DNA from: Karstenula rhodostoma CBS 690.94
Lineage: Eukaryota; Ascomycota; Dothideomycetes; Pleosporales; Didymosphaeriaceae
Assembly (NCBI GenBank): GCA_010093485.1
Contig: MU001492.1
Location: 1,039,122-1,103,121 of the forward strand
Direction of reading: 5' to 3'
Length of the DNA stretch: 64,000 nt
In this document: piece after piece, positions 26,012 to 37,593 of the stretch
Position numbering within the stretch: the first letter of the stretch is position 1
Layout of the letters: each line of letters opens with the position of its first letter
Made by a program: the position numbers and the translations under genes
Notes under the pieces: generated by a model
What the model saw: only the letters and a program-made list of their open reading frames with translations
Told to the model about the DNA's origin: nothing
Database searches by the model: none

Positions 26012-26509
26012 TTATCCGCCACTTCGTTCGGGTTGATAGAATTCCCCCAAACGCCTCTCGGGCGCGTAGAAACCCCCATCAGGTGCTCTCCACCGTCCAA
26101 CCTTTCTAGCTTTCATCTCCTGCACAAACAAGTCATACTTTGTCCCATGTGTTTTGGATCTACCTTCGCTAGTTTCTTGATACACACTTCTTTGTCCTCT
26201 CTCTTCTTCCCTGTCACCTCTACTCTGCCCTCCGCTCTGATTACCTGGTTGACCTGTGACCGCATCTCTCCCAGAGGCTTCTCTGGCTTCGGCGAGGTAA
26301 TCATACGGTTCGCGCGGTGAGGTAGGACGTGGAGGTAGAGGTTGCCATGCTTGCGGTGGTGATGTCGAGAAAACATGCCCTGCGGTTGTTGATGTTGGTG
26401 CGGGCTGGGAAGTGCTAGGATGGTAGACGTGATGCGGATCCGTGTAAGGGTTTTGCTTCTTGCCTGAGGCTGTGATAGAGTGAAAGAGCTTATTCAGAAG
26501 AGATGTCAT
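26012..26509 (-). CDS. Hypothetical protein, 165 aa, with charged C-terminal motif
   Basis: Intronless ORF. The ATG at 26509 is chosen over upstream codons because it gives a clean N-terminus (MTSLLNKLFHSITASGKK). The middle (about 35-125) is rich in P, S, T, Q and G and looks disordered. The end is compact and charged, with YDLFVQEMKARKVGRWRAPD and then GGFYAPERRLGEFYQPERSG, which looks like a conserved short linear domain. No signal peptide or membrane segment is seen. I do not recognise the family. It converges on the GH79 gene. Confidence 0.6.
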   Translation of the reverse strand: MTSLLNKLFHSITASGKKQNPYTDPHHVYHPSTSQPAPTSTTAGHVFSTSPPQAWQPLPPRPTSPREPYDYLAEAREASGRDAVTGQPGNQSGGQSRGDREEERGQRSVYQETSEGRSKTHGTKYDLFVQEMKARKVGRWRAPDGGFYAPERRLGEFYQPERSGG

Positions 26510-27518
26510 CGTTGACCTAGATGATCGCGTGGCAGTCCGACAGAGAAGGTGGTGATGCTCGTAATCTTGAACAAGGAACCGGCAAATCGAAACGAGTCCT
26601 AAGATGCACAATTTCCGTGCGACTATTGCTGGGTCGCGCGCTGCCCAGGTTCCCAGTCCAATGTTGGACGAGCGTCAAAGTGGCCGCAATCGCGACCTTC
26701 CGTAACCCGAAAGCTTCAGGATTTGCGGATGAACGATCTCCGAATAGATCTGTTCCTTTCTAAAAGTTATTCAAAATAAATTTGGATCAGTCCTTACCAC
26801 GGTGACGGGGCATCACTTCAATAGAGCAAGGCTTAAATAGGGGGGACTCATCTCGCGAAGGAGCATACTAGCCGCAAACTGCTTAGTACACTAGGTTGCC
26901 ATTATCAGTCTGTCCATACGGCGACCCGGGCAATATCAGACATGATCATCACAAAGACACTCTGATCAAAGGACATTGGAGTGTTTGAACTATTATTTGC
27001 AATACAGGAAGAAGCACTTCTTCAGGCATTCGTCGTCAGCCATGAGTAAGCCCTCTGATCTTTGCTGCATGGGTTGCACCGGACAGAGTCGACCTGAATG
27101 ACCTTTGTACACCCCGAATGGTAATCCCGCTTGGACAGCAGCGCACCGAAAAGAAGCCCAAGATGGAAAAAAGCACTGCAACCTCCAGAATTCTTCGGTA
27201 AAAAGATCTGACTGATTGCAACGCAGCAAACAGTAATGGTACAGTATCGAAAAAGGTATGCTGATCCGCAAGGAAGAAGAAAGACATAGTGACAGAAATA
27301 CAAGGGTACCCAAATCAACGTACGCCTAGTTCGTCAGAGACCCTCTTGTATAGAGGCGAAACAAAAGTGCGAAGGACCATGATAAACGCCTTCTATGCAG
27401 ATAAGCAAGCGTCAACCGGGATCAAACGCCACGTGATCTAAGATTGTCTGTACTCGTGCTACAGGACGGGTGGGTAACGCAAAGAACCAGTGGTGCTCTT
27501 ACTTCGATCCGATAAGTT
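26510..27518. other. Intergenic, nothing recognised
   Basis: About 1 kb holding the promoter of the 165-aa gene and the 3' region of the large disordered protein. Overlapping minus-strand frames at 26993-27318 are hydrophobic but share no protein-like pattern and were not accepted. Confidence 0.5.
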
Positions 27519-30500
27519 TTAATGAACCGGAGCTGAGGGTGTTTGTCGTTTGGTAGTCCACGGATTGGTGTGAGCTGGAGAAGACCGGTTGTTTGACCAT
27601 GCGTTGCCGGCTGGGCTGTGAGATGAGCCGTTTGAGCTTGTTCCCTGGCCCTGGTAATTTGCGGGCTTGCGAGTGCGAGGGTTTTGTCCAGCGGAAGACG
27701 CATTGCCTGCACCATTTGCAGGACTGCGTCGTGGCTTCTGCTGACTGTAACCTCGGGGCCCCTTGCGCTTGATTGACATCGACTTCGTTACGACTTCCCG
27801 AAGATTGCCCATACGGATGTTGACGTCAATCGTGTTATCGTGCCTCTCTGGCTTATCTTCCTGCAAGGTAGGCTTACTTGTAGGGTGAAACTTGGTTCCA
27901 TACTTTGATTGCTGACGGACACTGGGCGGGAAACCAACAGGCGGTTCGTTGGCAGCTAAATAGGCGGTTTTGGGTACCTTCACTGTCGGCAACGAGCCAA
28001 ACTCTCTGTCCTCGAGAAGATATTCGGCGCCTTCGCGAGTTGTGAAATCACTGCTGCCGTCTTTGATGAAACTCCTTCGGTTGGCAGACACTGGAAGAGA
28101 AACAGTGGCAGAGGCAGATGACTCACGGACTTCAAGAGGGGCCTTCGATGACGGTGCTATCGCGAGAGAACCGGGCCTAGAATTCAGCGATGCCTGTACC
28201 GAAGACAAGTGCCTGGTAATTGGCGCAGACCCCGTTCCCGCGGTAGGTGTCTTGTCTAAAAGACTATTGAACCTCGCCTGCCATTCTTGTGTGAGGGCGA
28301 GAGGTCGCGCTCCGATACCCAGGCGACTTCGAGGCGGCATACTCACAGGCGCTTCAGCATGCGCCGCAGGTCCCACAGCAGTGGGTGGTAATCGTACTCG
28401 CGGTGAAGGTTTGGGCATCCTCACAACGGGGTGCGATATGTCGCCACTGAATGCTGGATGGGATTCTGTCTCAGGAGGGGGAGGTGACTCTTGTTTGGAG
28501 GCTGGTTGAGGCTTGGGGAAGAAGCGCGATGAGCGACCGCCTTGCGTAGCCGGTTGATGTGGAGCGCCTTGGCTGACTGGGGCCTCATGTGCTTGAAGAG
28601 CCTCGTGCTTCGATTCGGGCGTAGTAGTTGGCTGTGAGGTCTTGGGATCAATGCCACCCACCCTTGGATGTAGAGTTATTTCCGTGTTTCCCTTCTGGTC
28701 CTTGAATGTTTCCCGAAGTTCTGGGCGCAAGTCTGTACCTACGCGCTCCCGCTCCCGCTCAGCTTTTGCACGTATGTCAAGGTCATCCTGGCGAATGTGT
28801 GCTTGGAAGTTACCCCAACCTTTGTCAGCGGGAGGGGGGGCGATGGGCCCGGGTTTAGGGACTCCGCTACCCTGAACCAAAATCGGCACAGCTTGAGGGT
28901 ACATGTTTTGTTGCGTGAATTGCTGGATAGGAGCGGCCTGAGACTGTGGGGTTATGTTCTTTATAGAAGAAGGGAGCCCAATTGTTGCTGCACTCGACTG
29001 CGACGGAGCTGTCACTTGTTGACCAAAGGTGCCGTTTCCAAGAGCTCTGTCTCTAGCTTGAGGAGGGCCCCAAACGCTGGAGCCACTCGAACCCCAGCCA
29101 ACCGGTCGCTGTGGAGGAAGTTTCGATGACCAAGGACCTTGTGGAGGTTGACCAACTTTATCATCCGTCGCGCCAGCCGGTCTCACTTGCTGCGCCTGCG
29201 TTTGCGCATGACCGGTTCGAGACTTAGCGCTATCACTCTCGCGAGAGAAATCGTTCGCAGGGGAAATAGATTGAGCAAGTAAAGGCAGCGGCTGGACTTC
29301 TGCCTGCGCTTTCATTGGCGAGGGACTGGATTTAGGAGCACCAGTCTTTGACGTTGGTTCATTAGAGACTGGTTTTCGAACTGGTTGAGCCTGATGGACC
29401 TTCATCATCCCATATTGAGCCACCTCGCCTTCTGAGGTGGGCACAGGGGGCTTTGGTGGTGACTGCACTGGGGCTGGCACTGCCTTCCCTTTCTGCGGCG
29501 ACTTCTGAGGAGCTCGCGATGGCGATGGCTCCTTCGATTTTGGCTTGGCATCGTCCGTGAAACCCAGGGCCTCCAAGCGCTTGCGAATGCGTTCTTTCCG
29601 TTCTGCTTCTTCCTTCTCCTCCTGTTCTTTTTCCTTCTGTTTTCGTAACCTGATGGCTTCGATGTTGGAATGTAGGAGTCGCTCTTGTACTTCGACGAGG
29701 TTTTGGATCTGGGAGGGAGCACCGGGCGTGCCGGCATCGTGTGAGGCTGCAGATCCCAACGGCGAGACCGGTTGTACATGTGCAGCATTCGGTGACGTAA
29801 TCTGTGTCAAGGTCGCAGATTCTATCAGTGGCGGTTGATCGGTAGGCCCTGGCTTATTAGGCAATACATGCCGTGGTGCTCCTGAAGCGCCCGCGTCAAA
29901 GTCGTTTATCGATAGCGAATCTCGTCGTTGCGTGTTCATTGGCAAAAGAGGTAGTTCGGGGCCCCGCCTATCGAAGGACATACGGCGACCGCTTCCTCCA
30001 CTGACGTTCGAGGAATTCCTCCGTCGGCCCCAGCTTGGTCCATCAGCGCTAGTCCTCGAGGTTTGGAAGGCTGCGGAGGGTTCCGCAGGACCATCTTGAG
30101 ATGGTCGCTGAAGGACGGAAGGTTGTTGACGATAAGCATTGTCTCGCACAGAGCCGCGCCTCATCTCACCAACGGGTTCGTAGCGACCACTATGTGAGTT
30201 GAATAGCTCCCGATGACCACGTTCATCTCGCCAAGCACGGTTAAAATCGTCGGGCGCTATTTCCTTTGCCAGAGCGTGCGGTGGGGGCATATCGTCGTAG
30301 CCATACGAATCTCTGGAATAACGGGGCGGGGGCTGTTGTGCTGGAGTATTTATCTGTATGGGGGACACTTTTTCGACTGGAGGTAGCTGGGCCCAAGGCG
30401 ACTTGACTGGAGCAGCAGAAGAGGGTTTTGCTACCAAAGTAGGCTTTTCAGGCTGACCTTTGGGTTTGCCAGCACTTGCTTGCGCACTTGCTCCTGGTTT

Positions 30501-31681
30501 CAGAATCGTTTTCGTCCCGCCAGTCACACCGGACCTTTGTGTGCTCGAAGACGGCGTGGGCACTTGCACTGGCGCTGGCGCTGGCTTCGCAACTGCCAAA
30601 GACGCTTCTATCTTTGGCGCAGTTTTAGTCTCTTCAGGTGGTGGTGGTGGTTGGTTTTCCGCCGCAACGGTCGACTTGGTACCATCCATCCACTGCACTG
30701 TTTCCGGCGTCCAGTCGTCCTCGTCGTCGTCGATGTCTGCCCATTTCGCCTCCTTTCCACCATCGTCTGCCTGTAATCGAGTTGCCAGGTGGATACCATA
30801 CTGCTGCTTGAGTTCTTCATCAGTGAATTGTTTCGGTGGCGCAGGCGGGATCGGCTGATTCTTATTCCACACTTTGCTGGCGTCCGGCCCTGAGCCCGCG
30901 CCATTAAGCTTTCCCAACGATCGCGGTGTATTGCTACCACCAGATTTGGCTACAAGGCGGGGTCGGGCAGTCTGCACAGTAGATGCGGCTACCGAGCTCG
31001 ACGAAGGGACTTTGTCACCGGGACGTGCCACGGGTGCGGCTACTGCCGACTTTGCCAGGAAGTTCTTTGTCACAGAAACAGACTTGAACGCTGCGGGTTT
31101 CTTGACCGAGGAATTGGTTCGCAAATGCCCGCCTGGCTGCTTTGCCGGGTCTACGCTTCCTGGACGACTGATGTCCGTGTCTGATCCCACGCTGCCCTCC
31201 CCGAGTGCATTTTGAGACTCTGTTGCGGAGCTCTCGCCTGCATCACCGTTCACCAGTGGTTCCTTCTTCTCATTCGACGGCGTGTCCGTTGTCACCTGGT
31301 GATCCGTAGTCATGGCGGAGGCCTGGGTTTGTTAGGGTACACGTGCGACTGCTGGTCTTTCCTACTTACGTTACCAGTGCCTCCATCGGCACTCTCCGAA
31401 GATCGCGCCGCGTTGGCAGTGTTCGCTGGGTTCGTCGCGTTCGTCGTATTGGGTTCGCCGGAAGGGCTCGAGTCGCGTGGGGTTGGGCCCGAGGGCGCCT
31501 CGCCGTTGCCGGCGGAGTTGTTGGTAGTTGATGCAGTGTCGTCGATGGGCGCGGGGCCACCCACCGACTGTGCTTCCTTTACCACATCGTGGGTGATCTG
31601 CTCTGCCATAACAATGTGTAGGTCTGTTGTGGCAGCGGGGGGCTCTTTGTCAGAAGGTCGATCTCTACGAGAAGAAGACAT
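27519..31681 (-). CDS. Large intrinsically disordered fungal protein, about 1371 aa
   Basis: Two exons on the minus strand: 31681-31370 and 31322-27519. The 47-bp intron has a GTAAGT donor and CCCAG acceptor, and joining keeps the frame (GGTGN then ASAMTTDHQ). The start at 31681 (MSSSRRDRPSDKE) is the first ATG. A start at 31313 within exon 2 is possible. Most of the chain is P/S/Q/G-rich. Ordered-looking islands are a segment at about 265-310 (KQFTDEELKQQYGIHLATRL followed by an acidic WADIDDDEDDW), a highly charged helix at about 655-695 (RLRKQKEKEQEEKEEAERKE), and a basic region near the end with RKGPRGY and R/N/G-rich sequence. This composition suggests an RNA- or granule-associated scaffold, but that is inference. 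No catalytic domain is seen. Confidence 0.8.
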
Positions 31682-32530
31682 GGGCAGGAACAAGCGCGGG
31701 CGCGTGCGACCGGCTGTCCATGTAGATCAAGGGCGAAGGTCGAAAAGTATTCACCTAGTGTCAGATGTGAAGCGTCGCCACGGGGAGTGAGTTGGCGCTT
31801 CCGCAGAAACGACGACTGCCGTGCTCAGAGAGTTGCGCGGCGGGTCGGCGTGGGTGACGAGGTGTGTTCGAGCTACGGCTGCGGCGAAGGGCGGCGGGCT
31901 CGCAGTGTCGCGGCTGTCTCGTACCAAAGATGTACAGAGGAGAGAGGGCCTCAGGGGGTCTGGCCAGATCGCGGTGTAGATGGGATGTTTGGGTGAGGTG
32001 CAGGCCAGCGCATGAGTAGTTGGGCCAGCGCCTTGGCGAACTGAAGCCTTGCCGGGCCCGCACGCCCGCACGCCCCACGTCCCCAGCTTCACTGCTGCCA
32101 TGGTATCAGATTGCGTACGTGTACTGGTTCTTTGCAACTCAGGTCGACACATCAGGGTAGCACAAGCGCAAAGCTTGCCTTCGAAGCAGTCCCAAGGCCC
32201 ACAGCGCAGCACGTGCTCTGACTGAATCGCTTCCCGCGTGATGAGTACTGAACCTCCTGCTGGATCTCGTGCTGCAGCATTCAAGCCCACTTCATATACT
32301 GTGCAGCTTTACGTCTACTCCTGTCTTCTTGACCCTGCACCATTTGCTACGGTACACGTCTCAATGAAGAGCTGCTGCTGCGCACTGGTCGAAAGAAAGA
32401 CGCATCCGCGATCAAGTCCAGCGCAAAGACATGCACATGCTTGCCACGATTGAGATTGAATCTGCTACACTCTATATTTACACATGCCATCTGTCACGCT
32501 CATAGTCCGATCCAGCAGTGTCCGATCCGC
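31682..32530. other. Intergenic, nothing recognised
   Basis: About 850 bp between the start of the large disordered protein and the end of the ATP synthase f gene. Low-complexity GC-rich frames exist but no credible gene. Confidence 0.5.
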
Positions 32531-33185
32531 TTAGTGGTGCACGTTGTTCTTGTGGTGGCCTAGAACATGTCAGTCCGATGGTGGTGGCAGAAGCAAGCAT
32601 ACAAGACATACGCAAATGGAAGTAGTAGTTCTGCGCGTAGCCAAGAGCGATAAGGGCGCCGATTACGTGGACGAGGGCTGTGCCGTGTTGTTAGCACTCG
32701 GTTCCGCCAACATCGATGCGCAGACATAACAGTCCGCGCCGAGGGCACCTACGCATGGCAGAGGCATTCTTGCCGAAGTACCTCTTCTGGTAGCGACCCA
32801 GAAGACCCTTGGCCTGCACCTCGGGAGCAGCGCCTCGCGGCAGCTTCTCGTAGAAGCTCACGACTTTCTGCATGCGCAGAGCATTCGGCGATGATCCGAT
32901 AGCCTGTATAGCCCATCAGCATGTGCTCCTGATATGTCCTGCCCACAGCGCGGTTGGCAGTACACAGTCCCAATCGATGCCGAAACAAATTTACGGCAGT
33001 CCGACAGGCGTTGGAATGCGATAGGGGGTCGCCGAGCGCGGCCGGTATGGCTTGCGGGGTATCATACATTGGGAGAGGCCACCTAGAGCAAGCTGTCAGT
33101 GCCGTGTTCGGTCATACAGTGCTTATGCGGCTCGTACCTTGGGCGGGATGAGCGTGGACAACGCGCGCTTCGTGATGTAGCTCAT
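32531..33185 (-). CDS. ATP17: Mitochondrial F1Fo-ATP synthase subunit f
   Basis: Five exons on the minus strand: 33185-33138, 33082-33068, 32903-32753, 32677-32612 and 32559-32531. Introns are 55, 164, 75 and 52 bp, all GT-AG, and the spliced frame is 102 aa. The protein starts MSYITKRALSTLIPPK. It contains the family signature VVSFYEKLPRG, then GLLGRYQKRYFGKNASAM. It ends with one membrane helix (PLVHVIGALIALGYAQNYYF) and a basic tail HLRHHKNNVHH. Subunit f is a small single-span component of the Fo stator region in the inner membrane, needed for complex assembly and dimer stability (family knowledge). No long frame exists here, because the exons are tiny. The gene is head-to-head with a complex I subunit gene, 244 bp apart. 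Confidence 0.93.
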
Positions 33186-33429
33186 CTTGTCGGCTGGCCC
33201 TCAATTAGCATCAATTGGGTCATGTCGGCGGGCTCGGGTCGATTCGGGCGACGCACCTGGGCTGGCAAGATGGGAGAGTGGGGATGGAGGTCGTGCTGAG
33301 GCGATGGAGGTTGTCGGTAAGAGACCTCAAAGCACCTGCGAGCTAAAAGTGCTTGGCAAACGGCGGATGCACCCCCGGGCTCGACATCACCGCAAGCTCC
33401 CACCCCTCAAGCTCGACATCCCGCCCAAC
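33186..33429. promoter_or_regulatory. Bidirectional promoter between ATP17 and NDUFS4
   Basis: These 244 bp separate the start codons of two divergent nuclear genes for respiratory subunits. An ATTGG (inverted CCAAT) lies at about 33214-33218. A 9-bp word, ctcgacatc, occurs twice near the NDUFS4 side. Shared control is inferred from the arrangement only. Confidence 0.55.
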
Positions 33430-34209
33430 ATGTCTGCTCTGCCCCGGTCAATCGGCTCGCGGCTCCTGCCTGCTGCCATCCGTCCTTCCGCGCCGAGGGC
33501 CATCGCCCCCAAATACCGCGCATTTGCCTCCAACGACGCCTCCAACGAAGTCGCGCCCAAGACCAGCTCCAGCGAAGCGCCCAATGCGCCCCTCACCGAG
33601 TCGGCCCAGGACAGACAAGAGGGCGCTGCCGAGGCCATGCGACACAAGCCGGACTACAATGTGGCCATCGACTACCGTACCTCGTATGTGCACGATGAAG
33701 CGAGTTGACATGGCATACCTAACTCGCCAAACAGGAACTTCTCACCCGTTCCGAAACGAGTGATGGACGGCAGTGAGCCTGGCGACGTCGTGGCTGCCGC
33801 AGTCCTTTCCGGTGCTCCCATCGATCTGCAAGCCAGGACAGTGCGGTATGCGGAATCCCCCACAGCATACCCTTAAACCGTGACACTGACCAAACGCAGC
33901 ATCTACCGCCCCACCAAGACCGCCACCCAATCTGGAGACTGGCACTCACACCACTGGCTGATGGACTGGGATGTCCTTCCCAAGGGACATCGATGGGAGA
34001 ACCCGTTGATGGGGTGGCAGTCGTCCGCCGATTTCATGCAAGGTCACCGGATACAGTTCAAGTCTAAGGAGGACGCCATCAACTTTGCGAACAAGCAGGG
34101 TTACGAGTATTTTGTACAGGAACCCAATGAGCGGAAATTCGTCCCGAAGGCTTACGCCAACAACTTCACGCACACCCCCAAGAAGCTCAAGATCATCAGA
34201 TCAAAGTAA
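33430..34209 (+). CDS. NDUFS4: NADH:ubiquinone oxidoreductase 18/21-kDa subunit (NDUFS4 family), complex I
   Basis: Three exons: 33430-33683, 33735-33845 and 33900-34209, with 51- and 54-bp introns, giving 224 aa. The N-terminus (MSALPRSIGSRLLPAAIRPS) is rich in R, S and A without acids, a mitochondrial presequence. The conserved core runs from IYRPTKTATQSGDWHSHHW through WENPLMGWQSSADFMQGHRI to FKSKEDAINFANKQGYEYFV. It ends with a lysine-rich tail (KKLKIIRSK). This is the ETC complex I subunit conserved region of NDUFS4, an accessory subunit of the matrix N-module that stabilises the NADH-dehydrogenase arm (family knowledge). It shares its upstream region with the divergent ATP synthase f gene. 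Confidence 0.94.
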
Positions 34210-34828
34210 GGTGCTCAAGATTCGGATGCGGGGATATGGGCTGTGTATATAAAGAACAATCTTTCCCTTTTCTCTTTGAACACACATACAGCCCGTGATG
34301 GTGGCTGCTCCACATATGCAGTGCGCCTTTGCTCCAATGCAACGGCGATCTCTGACGTGGTCTTGCTCAACCCCCAGCAGCCCACGAAGCCTTTGTAATG
34401 AGAAGTCGTATGGACAAATCTGCTCGCTTGCTCACTCTTTGTGCAGCGGATCAAAACACCCAGGAAGAGACAAGCAAGCAAAACGATGCGTACACATCTC
34501 GTCCCTCTAGTACTCTTTCGTACCACGGCATTAGGACGATGCCAGTCGGTCTTACACTCAGCTGCAGGAACATCTGTCCTGCCATTACCTTGGCTCGTGG
34601 TTATGGCAGCGCCAGGCCGTCGCTCCTTCCTCCATCCACTCTCAGGTCACGCGACGCGTACCTTCCGTCCAACCCCGCGCGCCAGCGGTTCTTTCCATGA
34701 GCTGTACTCAGGCGCAACTGTGCGAGCAATCTTTCATTCTCGGTTATCTTGGCCTCTCCAACGATTTGTCCGCACGCGCTCACGCAGCTACGCCTTCGCA
34801 ACTCTGTTTGCGCTTCGCATTCAACGCT
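34210..34828. other. Intergenic / 5' region of the next gene
   Basis: About 620 bp. The frame of the next gene stays open back to an ATG at 34697, so part of this stretch may be coding (44 extra residues). The rest shows nothing recognisable. Confidence 0.45.
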
Positions 34829-36252
34829 ATGCCACCAGCCCTGAGCGAGTACGACTCTTTTTACGAGTCAGATCGAGACCAGACGTCGTCAAACTCCAAG
34901 GTATGGTATGAGTCACCGCAGACACAATCCCGCTAACTATAGCAGCATGCCCAATGCTCGCGTAGAAGCTCGCCAAAACGCGCCTCCGGTCAGTTCCCTT
35001 CACCGACACGTGAAAGCCTTGAACGACCTTCCACTATAGTATGTACCAAAAGCCTTCATAGTGGCGCATTAAGTCTTGAATGTTGCCTAGGTTCATATCA
35101 CCCATTGGGTCAAGCATACTGACGTATTCGATAGGCATCTTCTAAGAAACGTAAGCGCGGAGGTTTGCTCAATGGCCTTGATGCAGGCAATATCATCATT
35201 ACACCGTCCAACGACATGATCGTTTCCACAGCAGAAGATAATAAGCCGTCGTATGTGCCGGCTTCGTCCTATATGACACGCGGTTCCGCGAGAGGCGCCC
35301 GGTCCAATGATCTTGCCTACGATCAAAAATATCATCCGATAGACGAATACCTTCGACCTTCACAAGCTGCTAAACGCCGAGCACAACACGGTCTTTATAA
35401 CGAAGACAGCAGCTCAGTTAGTTTCGAGGAGGAGGATAGCGAGTCTGATCCCAATGTTGAAGATCAACAGCAGATGAAGAATCGCAAGGAACTTGATAAG
35501 TTCGCTGCTATACGTCGTGGTACCCGGTTTTCCTCTCGCAGAATCAATCACGACGTGTTGTATAACATGCAAATACATCCCCAAGATTCTCAGCTTGAGC
35601 AGATGGCCAATACAGTCGATGAGGCTGTGGAAGAGAATGACGAAGTGATTTCCATCGGAAGTAGCGAAACCGCAGAGGAAAAAGACGAACGAGTGGTTCG
35701 TGCTACCACGGGTAAGTTGCGGCTTTCCATGTCAATGCAGACATTTTTGTCGTCTCGATATATGGCTGCTGCTTGTTCACCGATCTGTTGTTGCTTATTT
35801 CATCTGACATATACGCAGATGAGGCCTCTTATTTGACTGCTTCCTCACCACCGCATTCTGCGCCGCTCTCAACAAGTTCGACCAACAACAAAGTGCAGCC
35901 GTCTGTTCTTTTGAACGATTTGCGCACCGAGCATCACGGCATTCGATCATCAGTTAGTCCACGCGTGGAGTCAACGCCCTTCGCCATGCACGAAGAGCCC
36001 ATCCATGCGCAGCCTACAAGGGAAGCCACATCGCCAGTACCTCTAGACTATGAGCACGACGGTAAAGAAAACCGTGAAGAGGAATCAGTTAGGGATGCAT
36101 CCCCAAACCTAATCGAACATTACCTGCATTCGGCAATGTTTGATGGTCCAAGCGATCGCCACAACTGCTCTGCCAAAATGCCCGTCCAAATCGGTAACAT
36201 GGATTCTGATTCGGTTCTCGGTAGTGACATCGACCCACTTATTGGTGAATAG
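34829..36252 (+). CDS. Hypothetical nuclear-type protein, about 391 aa
   Basis: Four exons fit: 34829-34900, 34946-35038, 35135-35711 and 35819-36252. The first acceptor could instead be three bases earlier. All introns are GT-AG, and the first and second have CTAAC- or TGAC-like branch sites. The start MPPALSEYDSFYESDRD is preferred, and MSCTQAQ at 34697 is an in-frame alternative. Exon 3 opens with a basic cluster ASSKKRKRGG that looks like a nuclear localisation signal. Further on are YHPIDEYLRPSQAAKRRAQH, an acidic stretch FEEEDSESDPNVED, and FAAIRRGTRFSSRRINHDVL. The C-terminal 145 residues are polar and low in complexity. No catalytic domain is visible and I do not recognise the family. 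Confidence 0.68.
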
Positions 36253-37267
36253 CCGGGCTGTACAATGACCTCAAAGCGCTCTGGTATGGATATCTAACCT
36301 GAGCAGCTTGCCCTTCTGGTAGCAGGAGGAAGCTTCGAGAACTATGAGGCAACGAGATGGTTTTAGCAAGGGCCAAAATACGAATAACCTCTCCGTCTAA
36401 TCGAGGCGAATGGACGATACTGTCTTCGTTGGTTTGTAGTGTTACGTATTTCCTGGGTGATATAATCATCGCAATGGGCATGCATCGGGGGTTCTTCTTT
36501 TCTTTTTTTTTCTTTTTTCTCTATTCGCTGATTGATGGAGACATCTCATCTCTCCTGCACGTACTCCAGAGCTAAATTTGCATGTTTTATAGTCCGCAAT
36601 GGGTCCCGGCAGCATCTGTTTCAGGTGAGATGTGCGCAACGGTTGACAGCTCCGCTAAAAAAAAGTTCGCACGATGCGCAGTTTGAAACCGCTCACTACA
36701 CTGGCCGCCTCCGCCTCCGCCTCCGCTCCGCATCTTCACACAATATGGAACCGAGTCGTTAACGGGTATGGTCTATCAGCAGAGTAGGTTTCTGCGAGAT
36801 AATGTTAACAATATCAAAAAGTTTCTTACGAGAACAGTTCTGGGCGAAGCTGGGGCGCGGTCGATACTGATACTACAGGCTCAATCAACTCACGCACACA
36901 ATGAGCGTGATCCACTGTCCGAAAGGTACCGCGAAAGCTTGGCGTGACTCCCCTGCCACTCCCTGCAGGAATCATGACTCCTACAAACGGCGTGAGTGAG
37001 CGAAGTTGATGACCAATGGTGGGGGAGGCGTCAGAGTGGTGTTAGCCGTGGGCTAGTCGATGCCACATCACTCTTGATGTAGCTGGTGATGGTATCAGGT
37101 GTTGAGCTTGGGCTTGCGATGGGGTGGCCAGGGAGGGTTGACACTGCGGGGTGCGCGCCGATGAGGCTGGAAATACAGTCTTGGCTTGATGGTGGGTCAG
37201 GGAGGCTATTTGCGGGACTGTGAATGATGAAGGAGGTGTGAATCTTCACGACCTTGCATGGCGCGCG
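36253..37267. other. Intergenic, nothing firm
   Basis: About 1 kb. It includes a pyrimidine run (ttcttttctttttttttctt) at about 36494-36520 and a CCGCCT repeat near 36705-36725. No gene is supported. Confidence 0.45.
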
Positions 37268-37545
37268 CTAGAACAACACGATGCAGTTCGGATGAGGCGC
37301 GCAGTTCAGCGTACTACCGCAGATGGCTTCCAGAACATCACCAGAAAGCTTGAGATTGCCAGACTATCAGCAGCGTCAAGAACAGCGCACCTGGGCGATG
37401 CGCGTGGTTGTGATGCTACCACCTTCCGCTTCGTTGTGCTGCATGTGTCCAAACCCTCAATGCGCGCGCATTGGATCTCTCGGGGCAGTAGGGAATCCAC
37501 TATGTGGTTGACATCCGCCGGTAATTTCGCCGGCGACGACTCCAT
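37268..37545 (-). CDS. Candidate small two-exon gene or fragment
   Basis: On the minus strand the segment 37363-37268 reads SGNLKLSGDVLEAICGSTLN, then CAPHPNCIVLF and a stop. It looks protein-like and follows an acceptor (gctgatag). An upstream frame beginning at 37545 (MESSPAKLPADVNHIVDSLL) can be joined in phase through a donor at 37419 (GTAGCA), giving 73 aa. A start at 37593 would give 89 aa. A competing reading uses MQHNEAEGGSITTTRIAQ joined by a 42-bp intron to LSGDVLEAICG. Because two structures fit and no family is recognised, this may be a small gene or a decayed fragment. Confidence 0.28.
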
Positions 37546-37593
37546 GTCCCCGCACGACTGATGTTTCTCGCTAGAGCCATGTCCTGTGCGCAT

